Made by a program: the position numbers and the translations under genes. From Cellulomonas palmilytica (GTDB taxonomy: Bacteria > Actinomycetota > Actinomycetes > Actinomycetales > Cellulomonadaceae), in contig NZ_CP062221.1 of the NCBI RefSeq assembly GCF_021590045.1, positions 2,852,001-2,916,000 of the forward strand: a stretch of 64,000 nt of DNA. Direction: 5' to 3'. Shown here piece after piece: positions 44,094 through 52,397 of this stretch. The notes beneath the pieces were generated by a model. That model saw only the letters and a program-made list of their open reading frames with translations, had not been told where the DNA came from and ran no database searches. Every line of letters starts with the position of its first letter. Position 1 is the stretch's first letter.

Positions 44094-44142
44094 GTTTCGC
44101 ACGATCGTTACACGCGGGCCACCCGCGTAACCTCGCGGAAAC
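44094..44142 (+). promoter_or_regulatory. Candidate GlnR-binding region of glnA
   Basis: GTAAC-n6-GAAAC at 44127-44142 matches the actinobacterial GlnR consensus (gTnAC-n6-GaAAC). Upstream, GTTTC (44094-44098) and GTTAC (44107-44111) are the mirror-image half-sites, making the whole region nearly palindromic. The position, about 35 bp before a TAGTTT hexamer, fits a nitrogen-responsive activator. Confidence 0.7.
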
Positions 44143-44174
44143 AAAGGACACACACCCGAGAAATCCCCCCGCCC

Positions 44175-44180
44175 TAGTTT
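44175..44180 (+). promoter_or_regulatory. -10 hexamer TAGTTT of glnA
   Basis: TAGTTT with a leader of about 36 nt to the ATG at 44223. No good -35 is present, which fits an activator-dependent promoter. Confidence 0.5.
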
Positions 44181-44222
44181 CGGCACAGCCCGATGGGGGC
44201 ACCACCAACCGAGGAGCAGCGG

Positions 44223-45647
44223 ATGTTCAGCAAGCCAGAGGAAGTCCTGGCGTTCATCAAGAGCGAGGACGTCAAGTTCGTCGACGTGCGGTTCTGCGAC
44301 CTGCCCGGCGTCATGCAGCACTTCAACGTCCCGGCCCAGTCGCTGGACCTCGACTTCTTCACCGACGGCCAGATGTTCGACGGTTCCTCGATCCGCGGCT
44401 TCCAGGCGATCCACGAGTCGGACATGAAGCTCGTGCCGGACATCAGCACGGCGTACGTCGACCCGTTCCGCACGGAGAAGACGCTCAACATCAACTTCCA
44501 CATCGTGGACCCGTACACCGACGAGCCCTACAGCCGCGACCCGCGTCAGGTCGCCGCGAAGGCCGAGGCGTACCTGAAGTCGACCGGCATCGCGGACACG
44601 GCGTTCTTCGCCCCCGAGGCCGAGTTCTACATCTTCGACGACATCCGCTTCGAGACGAAGCAGAACGCGTCGTACTACTACATCGACTCCATCGAGGCCG
44701 CCTGGAACACGGGCCGCGTCGAGGAGGGTGGCAACCTCGGCCACAAGACGCCGTACAAGGGCGGGTACTTCCCGGTCCCGCCGGTCGACCACTTCGCCGA
44801 CCTGCGCGACCAGATCTCGCTGCAGCTGGACGCCCTCGGCCTGGGCGTCGAGCGCGCGCACCACGAGGTCGGCACCGCCGGCCAGGCGGAGATCAACTAC
44901 CGCTTCGACGAGCTCGCGAAGTCGGCCGACAAGGTCCAGCTCTTCAAGTACGTCGTGAAGAACGTGGCCCACGCCGCGGGCAAGACCGCGACGTTCATGC
45001 CGAAGCCCCTCTTCGGCGACAACGGCTCGGGCATGCACGTGCACCAGTCGCTGTGGAAGGACGGCGAGCCGCTGTTCTTCGACGAGAAGGGCTACGGCGG
45101 CCTGTCCGACCTCGCCCGCTGGTACATCGGCGGTCTGCTCAAGCACGCGCCCGCGCTGCTCGCGTTCACGAACCCGACGGTGAACTCCTACCACCGCCTG
45201 GTCCCGGGCTTCGAGGCGCCGGTCAACCTGGTCTACTCGGCCCGCAACCGCTCCGCGTGCATCCGCATCCCGGTCACCGGTTCGAACCCGAAGGCCAAGC
45301 GCATCGAGTTCCGCGTGCCGGACCCGTCGTCGAACCCCTACCTGGCGTTCGCGGCCATGCTCATGGCCGGCATCGACGGCATCCAGAACCGCATCGAGCC
45401 GCCGGAGCCGGTCGACAAGGACCTGTACGAGCTGCCGCCCGAGGAGCACGCGCAGATCCAGCAGGTCCCGGGCTCGCTGTCCGAGGTCCTCGACAACCTC
45501 GAGGCCGACCACGACTGGCTGACGGCGGGCAACGTGTTCACGCCCGACCTGATCCAGACCTGGATCGACTACAAGCGCTCGGCAGAGGTCGACCCGATCC
45601 GGCTGCGTCCGCACCCGCACGAGTTCGAGCTCTACTACGACGTCTGA
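44223..45647 (+). CDS. glnA: Glutamine synthetase type I
   Basis: Makes glutamine from glutamate and ammonia with ATP; dodecameric, 474 residues. DGSSIRGF (latch), [13 protein letters not shown] and [13 protein letters not shown] with metal glutamates, [12 protein letters not shown] with the conserved His, and NRSACIRIP are all present. The adenylylation tyrosine is in [10 protein letters not shown], so activity is probably tuned by GlnE. GAGGAG precedes the ATG at 44223; an in-frame ATG at 44193 is less likely. A GlnR-like box and a -10 lie upstream. In relatives glnE usually follows; here an accessory region begins instead. Confidence 0.97.
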   Translation: MFSKPEEVLAFIKSEDVKFVDVRFCDLPGVMQHFNVPAQSLDLDFFTDGQMFDGSSIRGFQAIHESDMKLVPDISTAYVDPFRTEKTLNINFHIVDPYTDEPYSRDPRQVAAKAEAYLKSTGIADTAFFAPEAEFYIFDDIRFETKQNASYYYIDSIEAAWNTGRVEEGGNLGHKTPYKGGYFPVPPVDHFADLRDQISLQLDALGLGVERAHHEVGTAGQAEINYRFDELAKSADKVQLFKYVVKNVAHAAGKTATFMPKPLFGDNGSGMHVHQSLWKDGEPLFFDEKGYGGLSDLARWYIGGLLKHAPALLAFTNPTVNSYHRLVPGFEAPVNLVYSARNRSACIRIPVTGSNPKAKRIEFRVPDPSSNPYLAFAAMLMAGIDGIQNRIEPPEPVDKDLYELPPEEHAQIQQVPGSLSEVLDNLEADHDWLTAGNVFTPDLIQTWIDYKRSAEVDPIRLRPHPHEFELYYDV

Positions 45648-45670
45648 TCGGCTGCTCCCGATCAGTTCGG

Positions 45671-45706
45671 CACGAGGGGCGTCCCGTTCGCGGGGCGCCC
45701 CTCGTG
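45671..45706 (+). terminator. Hairpin terminator after glnA
   Basis: An 11-bp stem (CACGAGGGGCG, 45671-45681, against CGCCCCTCGTG, 45696-45706) begins 23 bp after the glnA stop. Confidence 0.75.
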
Positions 45707-45735
45707 GCGTTCCCGGCCGTCAGCCCCCTACCGCG

Positions 45736-45950
45736 TCAGGGGCGCATGCCGGCGAGCGGGATGTCGACGAGGCGCGGGACCAGGTCGGGGACCTCGCGGG
45801 TGACCGGCTCGGGCAGTGGGCGGGTCACGAGACCGACGGCCAGGACGAGCTCGAGCGGGGCCAGGTCGGGCCGGACGAGTCCGGCCCCGCGGGCCACCGT
45901 CAGCACGCGGTCGACCGCGGCGAGCGCTTCGTCCTGGGCGGCGGTCGGGT
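45736..45950 (-). pseudogene. Remnant of a TetR-family regulator, C-terminal part only
   Basis: About 70 residues on the minus strand (AALAAVDRVL-like start, then LVRPDLAPLELVLAVGLVTRP and VTREVPDLVPRLVDIPLAG) resemble the C-terminal ligand domain of TetR regulators such as the SbtR-like group. The DNA-binding N-terminal half is absent: the frame continues upstream into unrelated Arg/Ser-rich sequence with no HTH, and no start codon with a ribosome site is seen. This is probably debris left where the accessory region was inserted. The alternative, an unrelated short protein, is less likely. Confidence 0.55.
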
Positions 45951-46032
45951 CGCGGCGCCTGCGCACGGCAGCGGCGCGGGAGGAGCAGGTCGTCGCCGCC
46001 TGAACGCAGGATCCCCGAACCGAAAGGTGCGG

Positions 46033-46052
46033 GAATCCTGCCGAAAGGATTC
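46033..46052. promoter_or_regulatory. 7-bp inverted repeat upstream of the esterase
   Basis: GAATCCT (46033-46039) and AGGATTC (46046-46052) with a 6-nt spacer, preceded by two CCGAAAGG copies at 46020-46027 and 46041-46048. It is the only symmetrical element in the 175-bp gap 45951-46125 and could be an operator or a weak terminator. Confidence 0.4.
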
Positions 46053-46125
46053 GTGGCCTGGCGACCCTCGTCGACGCGTGACGAAGGTGTGATCGTTCAC
46101 ACCACGCTCGAGGGGAGACACAGCC

Positions 46126-47541
46126 ATGTGGAGCGCGCAGTTCAGAGCGACCACAGCGCGAGCAGCGCTCGTCGCACTCGTCGCCGTCGGGGCGGTGGCG
46201 GCGACCAGCACGGCCGCTGACGCCGTCACGACCACACCGAACGTGGCGTACGCGCCGGCCGACCCGGCCGGCAGCCGCGGGCACCTGCTCGACCTCTACG
46301 TCCCCGACGGCGCCGGGCCGTGGCCGCTCGTCGTGTGGTCCACCGGGTCCGCCTGGACGTCCGACGACGGCAAGGCCGGGGCCAACGCGATCGCGCAGCA
46401 GCTCAACCCGCGCGGCATCGCGGTGGCCGGCGTCAGCGTCCGGTCCAGCTCGCAGGCGAAGTTCCCCGCCCAGGTCCACGACGTCAAGGCCGCGATCCGG
46501 TACCTGCGCGCCAATGCCGCGCAGTACCGGCTCGACCCCGGCAAGTTCGCCACGATGGGCGACTCCTCGGGCGGGTGGGTCGCCGCGATGGGCGCCCTCA
46601 CCGGCGGCGTCGCCTCGCTCGAGGGGAACCTCGGCACGACCGGCGTCTCCAGCGCGGTGCAGGCCGGCGTCGACTTCTTCGGACCCACCGACTTCATCCG
46701 CCTCGCGCAGCAGGACCAGGGCGGCTGGATCGACCACAACAGCCCCGATGCACCCGAGGCCCAGCTGCTCGGCTGCGCGATCCCCTCGTGCCCCGACAAG
46801 GCGCGCCAGGCCGACCCGATCAGGTACGTCGACGCGAACGACCCGCCGATGCTCCTGCTGCACGGCCGAGCGGACAACGTCGTGCCGCACGCGCAGACCG
46901 AGATCCTCTACGACGCACTCAAGGCCGCGTGCGTCGACACGCAGTTCTTCTCCGTCCCCGGCGCGGGCCACAGCCACGCCGACGTCACGAGCTCGTCGCG
47001 CTTCGGCCAGCAGACCGTCCGCACGACCGACGGGTGCCGGGAGACGGTCACGCAGGGCACGCCGAACCCGAGCTGGGACACGATCGCCGCGTTCCTCAAG
47101 GACGCCTGGGCCGACGTCGACCCGGGTCCCGGGCCGACGGACGAGCCGACCGACGAGCCGACCGACGAGCCGACCGACGAGCCCACGGACGAGCCGACCG
47201 ACGAGCCCACGCAGGAGCCCAGCGACTACCCGACGACCCAGGGGCCGCGAGAGCTGTGCACCGCGACCTACACCGTCACCAGCAGCTGGCCCGGCGGATT
47301 CGTCGCCGACGTGCGGGTCACCGCCGACACCGTGCCGCTCACCGGCTGGCGGGTCACCGTCTCGCTGCCGTCCGGCTCCGCGACGAACGTGTGGAGCGGG
47401 ACGCCCAGCGGCACGGGATCGACCATCACCGTGGCGAACGCCCCGTGGAACGGGCGTCTGGACCCGAGGCAGAGCACGACGTTCGGGTTCCAGGGCACCG
47501 GCTCGGGCGCGGGCGCGACCGTGAGCTGCTCCGCGGCGTGA
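46126..47541 (+). CDS. Secreted alpha/beta-hydrolase esterase with CBM2-type cellulose-binding domain
   Basis: 471 residues. A signal peptide (hydrophobic 12-31, cleavage after about AADA) is followed by an esterase domain (about 40-330). This has GDSSGGW (nucleophile near 147), HGRADNVVP (acid) and GAGHSHADV (histidine), similar to bacterial HSL-like, feruloyl or acetyl-xylan esterases. A Thr-Asp-Glu-Pro repeat linker (about 338-370) leads to a C-terminal CBM2-like domain. That domain has a cysteine near each end, Trp residues (SSWPGGF, TGWRVTV) and NAPWNG. Probably releases side groups from plant cell-wall polymer while bound to cellulose. GGGGAGA ribosome site. Confidence 0.88.
   Translation: MWSAQFRATTARAALVALVAVGAVAATSTAADAVTTTPNVAYAPADPAGSRGHLLDLYVPDGAGPWPLVVWSTGSAWTSDDGKAGANAIAQQLNPRGIAVAGVSVRSSSQAKFPAQVHDVKAAIRYLRANAAQYRLDPGKFATMGDSSGGWVAAMGALTGGVASLEGNLGTTGVSSAVQAGVDFFGPTDFIRLAQQDQGGWIDHNSPDAPEAQLLGCAIPSCPDKARQADPIRYVDANDPPMLLLHGRADNVVPHAQTEILYDALKAACVDTQFFSVPGAGHSHADVTSSSRFGQQTVRTTDGCRETVTQGTPNPSWDTIAAFLKDAWADVDPGPGPTDEPTDEPTDEPTDEPTDEPTDEPTQEPSDYPTTQGPRELCTATYTVTSSWPGGFVADVRVTADTVPLTGWRVTVSLPSGSATNVWSGTPSGTGSTITVANAPWNGRLDPRQSTTFGFQGTGSGAGATVSCSAA
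47139..47212 (+). repeat. 12-bp tandem repeats coding the TDEP linker
   Basis: Six or so near-identical 12-bp units of ACGGACGAGCCG/ACCGACGAGCC type encode Thr-Asp-Glu-Pro repeats. The number can vary between strains by slippage. Confidence 0.8.
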
Positions 47542-47555
47542 CGACCGCCTGACAC

Positions 47556-47594
47556 GGACCGGCGGGCACGGGCAGGACCCGCGCCCGCCGGTCC
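47556..47594 (+). terminator. Hairpin terminator after the esterase
   Basis: 12-bp stem GGACCGGCGGGC (47556-47567) against GCCCGCCGGTCC (47583-47594) with a 15-nt loop, 14 bp after the esterase stop. Confidence 0.7.
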
Positions 47595-47674
47595 TGTCGT
47601 CCGCGCCACGGCCGGGCGCGTCGAGCCGGTTCCGACCTGTGGCCGACGGCCCCCGCCTCTGCCACTCTCGGGGC

Positions 47675-48505
47675 ATGGAGGCGCCCGACGAGGGATGGCG
47701 GGAACGCCGGGTGCTCGTCGGCGAGCACCGGGTGCTGGTGCGGTGCAGCGAGGACACCCACCTCGGCCGGCTCCCGGTGGTCCACGTGCACGGCTTCGCG
47801 ATCTCGGGCGCCTCGCTCATGCCGACCGCGCGACGGCTCGCCGCCCACGGCACGCAGGTGGTCCCCGACCTGCCCGGGTACGGCGGGAGCGAGCGGTGGG
47901 GACCCACGCTCGGCATCCCGGCGCTCGCGGACGCGCTGCTGCGGGTCCTCGACGCCCTCGAGCTCGAGCGCGTGGTGCTGCTCGGCAACTCGATGGGCTG
48001 CCCGGTGAGCCTCGAGCTCGCGCACCAGGCACCCGACCGGGTGGACCGCACGGTGCTGGTCTCCCCCGCCGGCGGCGTGCAGAACCAGCCGTTCGGGCGC
48101 GCGCTGCGCCAGCTCGCCCGGGACGTGCTGCGGGAGAGCCCGCGCATGGCACCCATCGCGATCCCGGACTACGTGCGGTTCGGGCCGCTCAACGCGTTGC
48201 ACCTGTTCAGCGAGCTGACGCGGTTCCCGTCGCTCGAGCGGCTGCTGCGTACCCCGGTGCCGGCGCTCGCGGTGCTCGGCAGCCGCGACCCGCTCATGCC
48301 GCGGCCGGCGCGGGTCCGGGAGATCGCGCGGCTCGCTCCCCCGCACGTCACGGTGGTGCTCGTCGAGGGCGCGGCGCACGCCGTGAACTTCAGCCACCCG
48401 GGCGAGCTCGCGCACGTCGTGCGCTCCTGGCTCGACGGCGTCGAGATCCGCGACGACCCCGACGAGCCGGGGCTGACGCGGGTGCTGCAGATCGGGCGGC
48501 GCTAG
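47675..48505 (+). CDS. Alpha/beta hydrolase
   Basis: 276 residues, no signal peptide. VHVHGFAISG forms the oxyanion loop, LLGNSMGCPVSLEL the nucleophile elbow with the serine, GSRDPLMPR the acid loop and EGAAHAVNFSHP the histidine, so the triad is complete. It resembles the epoxide-hydrolase/MhpC group of hydrolases and peroxidases. Substrate unknown. The ATG at 47675 is preferred over one at 47639 because the first strand starts soon after. It ends convergently against the next hydrolase with a 4-nt overlap (CTAG). Confidence 0.88.
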   Translation: MEAPDEGWRERRVLVGEHRVLVRCSEDTHLGRLPVVHVHGFAISGASLMPTARRLAAHGTQVVPDLPGYGGSERWGPTLGIPALADALLRVLDALELERVVLLGNSMGCPVSLELAHQAPDRVDRTVLVSPAGGVQNQPFGRALRQLARDVLRESPRMAPIAIPDYVRFGPLNALHLFSELTRFPSLERLLRTPVPALAVLGSRDPLMPRPARVREIARLAPPHVTVVLVEGAAHAVNFSHPGELAHVVRSWLDGVEIRDDPDEPGLTRVLQIGRR

Positions 48506-49209
48506 CGGCCGCCCGACAGGACGTGCGTGACGACGAGGTCCTCCAGGGCCGGGTCCGCGAGCGCACGGAAGTGGCCGGGCGTGGGCAGCGTGACGTCCGG
48601 GAGACCCTCGGGCGCCGCGGCGTCGGGCACGTGCGGGTCCCACACGCTGCGCACCGCGACGATCCGGGCGTCGACCGTACGGTCGAGCACGAGCGCACGG
48701 ATCGCGGCGTCGCCGGGCACGAGGGCACGCACCGCGGGCAACGGCACCCAGCGCGCGTACCGCGAGCCGGCGAACGGGGTGTTGACGGTGATCATCGACC
48801 CGATGCGTGGGGCGCCCGACGCGAGGTCCTCGATCATCGCCCGCTTGCCGATCAGGCCGCCCTTGCTGTGCGCGAGCAGGACGACGTCGCGCAGCCCGAG
48901 CGCCGCGATCGCCGCGCGCAGGATCTCGGCCGACTGGCCCACCGGGCGGTGGTTGCGGCCCAGCCCCGGGACGGCGTGCACCGCGAGGCCGCGCGCGTGC
49001 AGCCGCCGGGCGAGCGGGCGCAGGAAGTGCCACGCCTCGTACACCCCGGGCACGAGCACGACCGGCCGTCCCCGCACGGGTGGGGCGACGAGGTCGTCGG
49101 CGCCACCGGGACGCACCGCACCCGCGAGGATCCAGCCCGTCGCCGACGCGTAGTCGCGCGCGCGCCACACGGGGTGCGCGCCGCGGACCCACGCCGCCGG
49201 GCGCACCAT
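48502..49209 (-). CDS. Lipase-like alpha/beta hydrolase
   Basis: 235 residues. VVLVPGVYEAWHFLRPLARRLHARG and LLAHSKGGLIGKRAM (GHSxG-type elbow, here AHSKGG) match the PGAP1/triacylglycerol lipase-like group. PFAGSRYARW (about 143) and DPHVPDA supply the acid loop, and the C-terminal FRALADPALEDLVVTHVL a possible histidine. There is no signal peptide. The family usually acts on lipids or phospholipids; the substrate is not deducible. Shares the CTAG end with the plus-strand hydrolase and lies 15 bp downstream of the large membrane protein on the same strand. Confidence 0.82.
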   Translation of the reverse strand: MVRPAAWVRGAHPVWRARDYASATGWILAGAVRPGGADDLVAPPVRGRPVVLVPGVYEAWHFLRPLARRLHARGLAVHAVPGLGRNHRPVGQSAEILRAAIAALGLRDVVLLAHSKGGLIGKRAMIEDLASGAPRIGSMITVNTPFAGSRYARWVPLPAVRALVPGDAAIRALVLDRTVDARIVAVRSVWDPHVPDAAAPEGLPDVTLPTPGHFRALADPALEDLVVTHVLSGGR

Positions 49210-49224
49210 GCCGCCGCCGGTACC

Positions 49225-50727
49225 TCAGAGCGCCGGGGCGGTCGGCGGCCCTGCGGGTGGCGCGGGTGCCGACGCCCCGGCTGGTTCGACGCTCGCCGGT
49301 CGCGCGAGCAGCGACGTCACGAGCAGGACGAGCACCGCGACGAGCGCGGTCCAGCCGACGAGTGCGGGCGTGATCCGGTCGGCGAGCACGATCACCAGGC
49401 CCGCGACCGATGCGACCACGATGCGCACGAACACCCGCTGCTCGTCGAGCCAGCGGCCCACGGGTCCGGTCGAGACGCCGTGCCGGTCACCGAGCCCGCG
49501 CAGCCACGCCGCACCGCGCCGCCACGACGCGCGCAGCGCCCGCGCCGCCGACGACCCGCCCGCGACGAACGCGACGACCGCCACGACGAGCCCCAGCACG
49601 GCGACCGCGCGCAGCGCGACCCGCAGGAACCAGACCACCTGGTCGTACACCACGACCGCGACGTCCGGTCGCTGCACGGCGTCCGGCAGCGACTCGACAT
49701 ACAGCGACCGCCCGACCGCGATGCCGATCCCGAGCAGCAGCATCGCGCCCGCGAGCGAGAGCCCCGCGACGACGAGCGTGCGCGCCCGGTGCTGCGCGGC
49801 GACCACGCCGCCCGCGAGCAGCAGCACCGACACCCACGGCAGCCACGTGCCGAGCGCGTGCAGCGCGCGGTACGCGTTCTGCAGGCGCACGAGGTCCGCG
49901 CTCTGCATGAGCGGGAACGACGCGTTGATCTCGGGGACCCGCTCGAGGATCGTGAGGCCCCGGTCGATGAGAAGCTGCTTGACGGCCTCGATGACTGTCG
50001 TGAGCTCGACGCTGAGCGTGCCGTCCGCGCCGATGCTCGCGATCGCGTCGGGGTCGCCCTGCAGCGACGCGACGAGCTGCTCGTGCGCGGTCCTGTTCGC
50101 CTCGGTCCAGGCGGTGGCGAACGCGTCCGACGTCACGACGTTCTCGACGCCGCGCCGCACGAGGTCCGTCGCGGCGGTGGCGAGCGGCCCCTGCAACGAC
50201 TCGACGAGCGTGGAGACACGTGGCGGCAGGCCGAGCCCGGCGAGCGCGGACGTCGCGTCCGCCGCGAGCTCGTCGACTCCCACGGCCTCGACGATCGCGT
50301 TCGTGATCCGGTTGGTGACCGCCTGCTGCACGCCGGGGTCGTCGGCGAGCGGGCCGACCGTCGCGACCCACCGGTCGGTGTCCTCGACGAGGTTGCTCGC
50401 CCAGGACGCGACGACCGCGACGGGCGCGAGCAGCGCTCCGGCGACGACGAGCGCGACGGCGAGCGCCGACCGACCGACGTGCCGCCGCTCGCGCGCGACC
50501 GGCACGGCTGCGGTGGGTGGCGCCACGGCCGCGGGCGCCGCGCTCAGCCGCTCACGCAGCCGGGCGTTCTCGGCCTCGAGCGCCGCGAGCCGCACGCGCA
50601 GCTCGTCGTCCCCGGCACCACCGACGGGCACGGGCTCCGTCACGTGCTCGACGGGGTGCGCACCGGGATCGGGGCGGCGGGGCCGTGACCCCTTGGCCGT
50701 CCGCGGGGTCGACTCGTCGTCCGCCAT
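49225..50727 (-). CDS. Multi-pass membrane protein with large extracytoplasmic domain, function unknown
   Basis: 500 residues. The start is cytoplasmic and Pro/Arg-rich, then a short coiled coil (DDELRVRLAALEAENARLRERL, about 40-61), as seen in regulator-linked membrane proteins. A first helix (SALAVALVVAGALLAPVAVV) leads to a large external domain of about 190 residues (VGPLADDPGVQQAVTN to SADLVRLQNAY). Four or so helices follow: TWLPWVSVLLLAGGVVA, VVAGLSLAGAMLLLGIGIA, LRAVAVLGLVVAVVAFVAG and a C-terminal pair. GGAGG precedes the ATG. No known family is recognised beyond the general actinobacterial membrane-protein type. Confidence 0.82.
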   Translation of the reverse strand: MADDESTPRTAKGSRPRRPDPGAHPVEHVTEPVPVGGAGDDELRVRLAALEAENARLRERLSAAPAAVAPPTAAVPVARERRHVGRSALAVALVVAGALLAPVAVVASWASNLVEDTDRWVATVGPLADDPGVQQAVTNRITNAIVEAVGVDELAADATSALAGLGLPPRVSTLVESLQGPLATAATDLVRRGVENVVTSDAFATAWTEANRTAHEQLVASLQGDPDAIASIGADGTLSVELTTVIEAVKQLLIDRGLTILERVPEINASFPLMQSADLVRLQNAYRALHALGTWLPWVSVLLLAGGVVAAQHRARTLVVAGLSLAGAMLLLGIGIAVGRSLYVESLPDAVQRPDVAVVVYDQVVWFLRVALRAVAVLGLVVAVVAFVAGGSSAARALRASWRRGAAWLRGLGDRHGVSTGPVGRWLDEQRVFVRIVVASVAGLVIVLADRITPALVGWTALVAVLVLLVTSLLARPASVEPAGASAPAPPAGPPTAPAL

Positions 50728-50967
50728 GACGCACCTCCGTCGAGGGTCGGGTGAGGCCGCAGCCTCGACGACCATCGCAGCACCGGTCCCGCGGCCGCAC
50801 CACCCGCCGTGGGCGATGCGCCGAGCGAGCACGACGTCGCGCGCGGGGACGAACGGACAAGCGGGCGGACGGGGTCGAACGGCATGGCCGGGTTCCGCCC
50901 GCGCAGGTCGCGGTCCCGGTACCGTCGTCGCGACACGCACCGCGACGCCCCGACGTGACGAGGACCG

Positions 50968-52209
50968 ATGCCGAAGCCCCGTACCGCGTTCGACGCCCGC
51001 CGGCCCCCCGCCTGGCTGCCGCGAGCGCTGCTCATGTGCGTGCTCGCCGTGTTCGCCGCCGTGCTCGTGTGGCGCTCGCTGGGGCTGCTGACGAACGTCA
51101 TCACGATCATCGCGTGGGCGTGGTTCATCGCGCTCGCGATGGAGCCGCCGATCCGCTGGCTCGTCCGCCGCGGGATCCGCCGCACGCGCGCCACGGGTCT
51201 CGTGATGCTCACCGCGGGTGTGCTGATCACTGTCGTGATCGCCCTGTTCGGCAGCCTGTTCGTGCAGCAGGTCGTGGACTTCGTCAAGCACCTGCCCGAG
51301 TACTACGAGAACCTCGCGGAGTGGCTCGACGACCGGTTCGGCGCGCAGATCCCGACCGCCGACGAGGCGCTGGACACGATCGGGAACCACTGGCAGGACC
51401 TCGCGCCCGGCCTCATCGGCGCGGGCGCGTCCCTCCTGGGAGGGATCTTCAACGCGTCGTCGATCCTGCTCGTCACGTACTACATGGCGAGCGCCGGACC
51501 GCGGTTCCGCGCCGCGGTGCTCGCGTACCTCGAGCCGGGTCGCCAGCGCGAGGTGCTGCGCGTCTGGGAGGTCTCGCAGGAGAAGGTCGCCGACTTCATC
51601 AACTCGCGCGTCGTGCTCGCCGCGCTGTCCACCGTCTTCACGTGGGTGTTCTTCGTCGTCATCCAGCTCCCGTACGCGCTGCCGCTCGCGGCGTTCACGG
51701 GCGTCGTCTCGCAGTTCGTGCCGACGATCGGTACGTACATCGGTGGCGCGCTGCCCGTCGCTGTCGCGCTGACCGTCTCGCCGCTGAAGGCACTGCTCGT
51801 GCTCGCGTGGATCATCGCCTACCAGCAGCTCGAGAACTACGTGTTCTCGCCGAAGATCTCGGCGCGTGCCCTGCAGCTCAACCCGGCGGTGTCGTTCCTC
51901 GGGGTCATCGGCTTCGGTGCCGTGTTCGGGGCGATGGGCGCGTTCCTCGCGCTGCCCGTCATGGCGACGATCCAGGCGGTCGCCTCGACCTACGTGCGGC
52001 GGCACGAGATCGTCGACGACCCGCTCCTGCACGAGGACGCCGAGGCGATGCGGCGCAACCGCGGGTGGGAGGACGTCGAGACGGAGACCGCCCCCGACGC
52101 CCCGCGCTCGTGGTCGGAGCGCATGCGCACGCGCCGCTCGTCGGCCGTCGCCCCGCTGCCGCCCGAGGCCACGGACGACGACGCGTCCGACGACGGCCGG
52201 GACGACTGA
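50968..52209 (+). CDS. AI-2E family transporter
   Basis: 413 residues of the AI-2E (PerM/TqsA) superfamily, with about seven hydrophobic segments: ALLMCVLAVFAAVLVW; NVITIIAWAWFIALAM; GLVMLTAGVLITVVIALFGS; then after a soluble loop SILLVTYYMA, VLAALSTVFTWVFFVVIQLP, LKALLVLAWIIAYQQL and VIGFGAVFGAMGAFLALPVM. The signature PxIGxxIG-type loop (FVPTIGTYIGG) and YQQLENYVFSPKI are both present. Exports small molecules or ions; substrate unknown. The C-terminal 40 residues are acidic. A leaky hairpin follows before the tail-like operon. Confidence 0.92.
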   Translation: MPKPRTAFDARRPPAWLPRALLMCVLAVFAAVLVWRSLGLLTNVITIIAWAWFIALAMEPPIRWLVRRGIRRTRATGLVMLTAGVLITVVIALFGSLFVQQVVDFVKHLPEYYENLAEWLDDRFGAQIPTADEALDTIGNHWQDLAPGLIGAGASLLGGIFNASSILLVTYYMASAGPRFRAAVLAYLEPGRQREVLRVWEVSQEKVADFINSRVVLAALSTVFTWVFFVVIQLPYALPLAAFTGVVSQFVPTIGTYIGGALPVAVALTVSPLKALLVLAWIIAYQQLENYVFSPKISARALQLNPAVSFLGVIGFGAVFGAMGAFLALPVMATIQAVASTYVRRHEIVDDPLLHEDAEAMRRNRGWEDVETETAPDAPRSWSERMRTRRSSAVAPLPPEATDDDASDDGRDD

Positions 52210-52233
52210 GGACGGGTTTTCACCCGGGTCCTC
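52208..52233 (+). terminator. Imperfect hairpin after the AI-2E transporter
   Basis: GAGGACGGGT pairs with ACCC, a GG bulge, and GTCCTC, with a TTTC loop. It spans the AI-2E stop codon and separates it from the tail-like operon. The rest of the gap 52234-52397 shows no clear promoter; GAGGAGG precedes the next start. Confidence 0.5.
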
Positions 52234-52397
52234 CCCCGGTCCCGCGGCGGTCGGCCGGCTCGTGTGACGCGCGCGTGACGCGCGTGAGGCGCCCCGCGAC
52301 GCACGCTCCGTCCCGGGGGCTGTGACGCAGGCGTCCGAGCCTGCGGGCTTCCGTCGCCGGTGCACCGCGCCGGTGGTCGTCGCGCGAGGAGGAAGCC

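Noticed and set aside
46020..46052. CebR-type operator upstream of the esterase
   Set aside because: The known 14-bp TGGGAGCGCTCCCA box is not present; only a 7-bp inverted repeat is visible.
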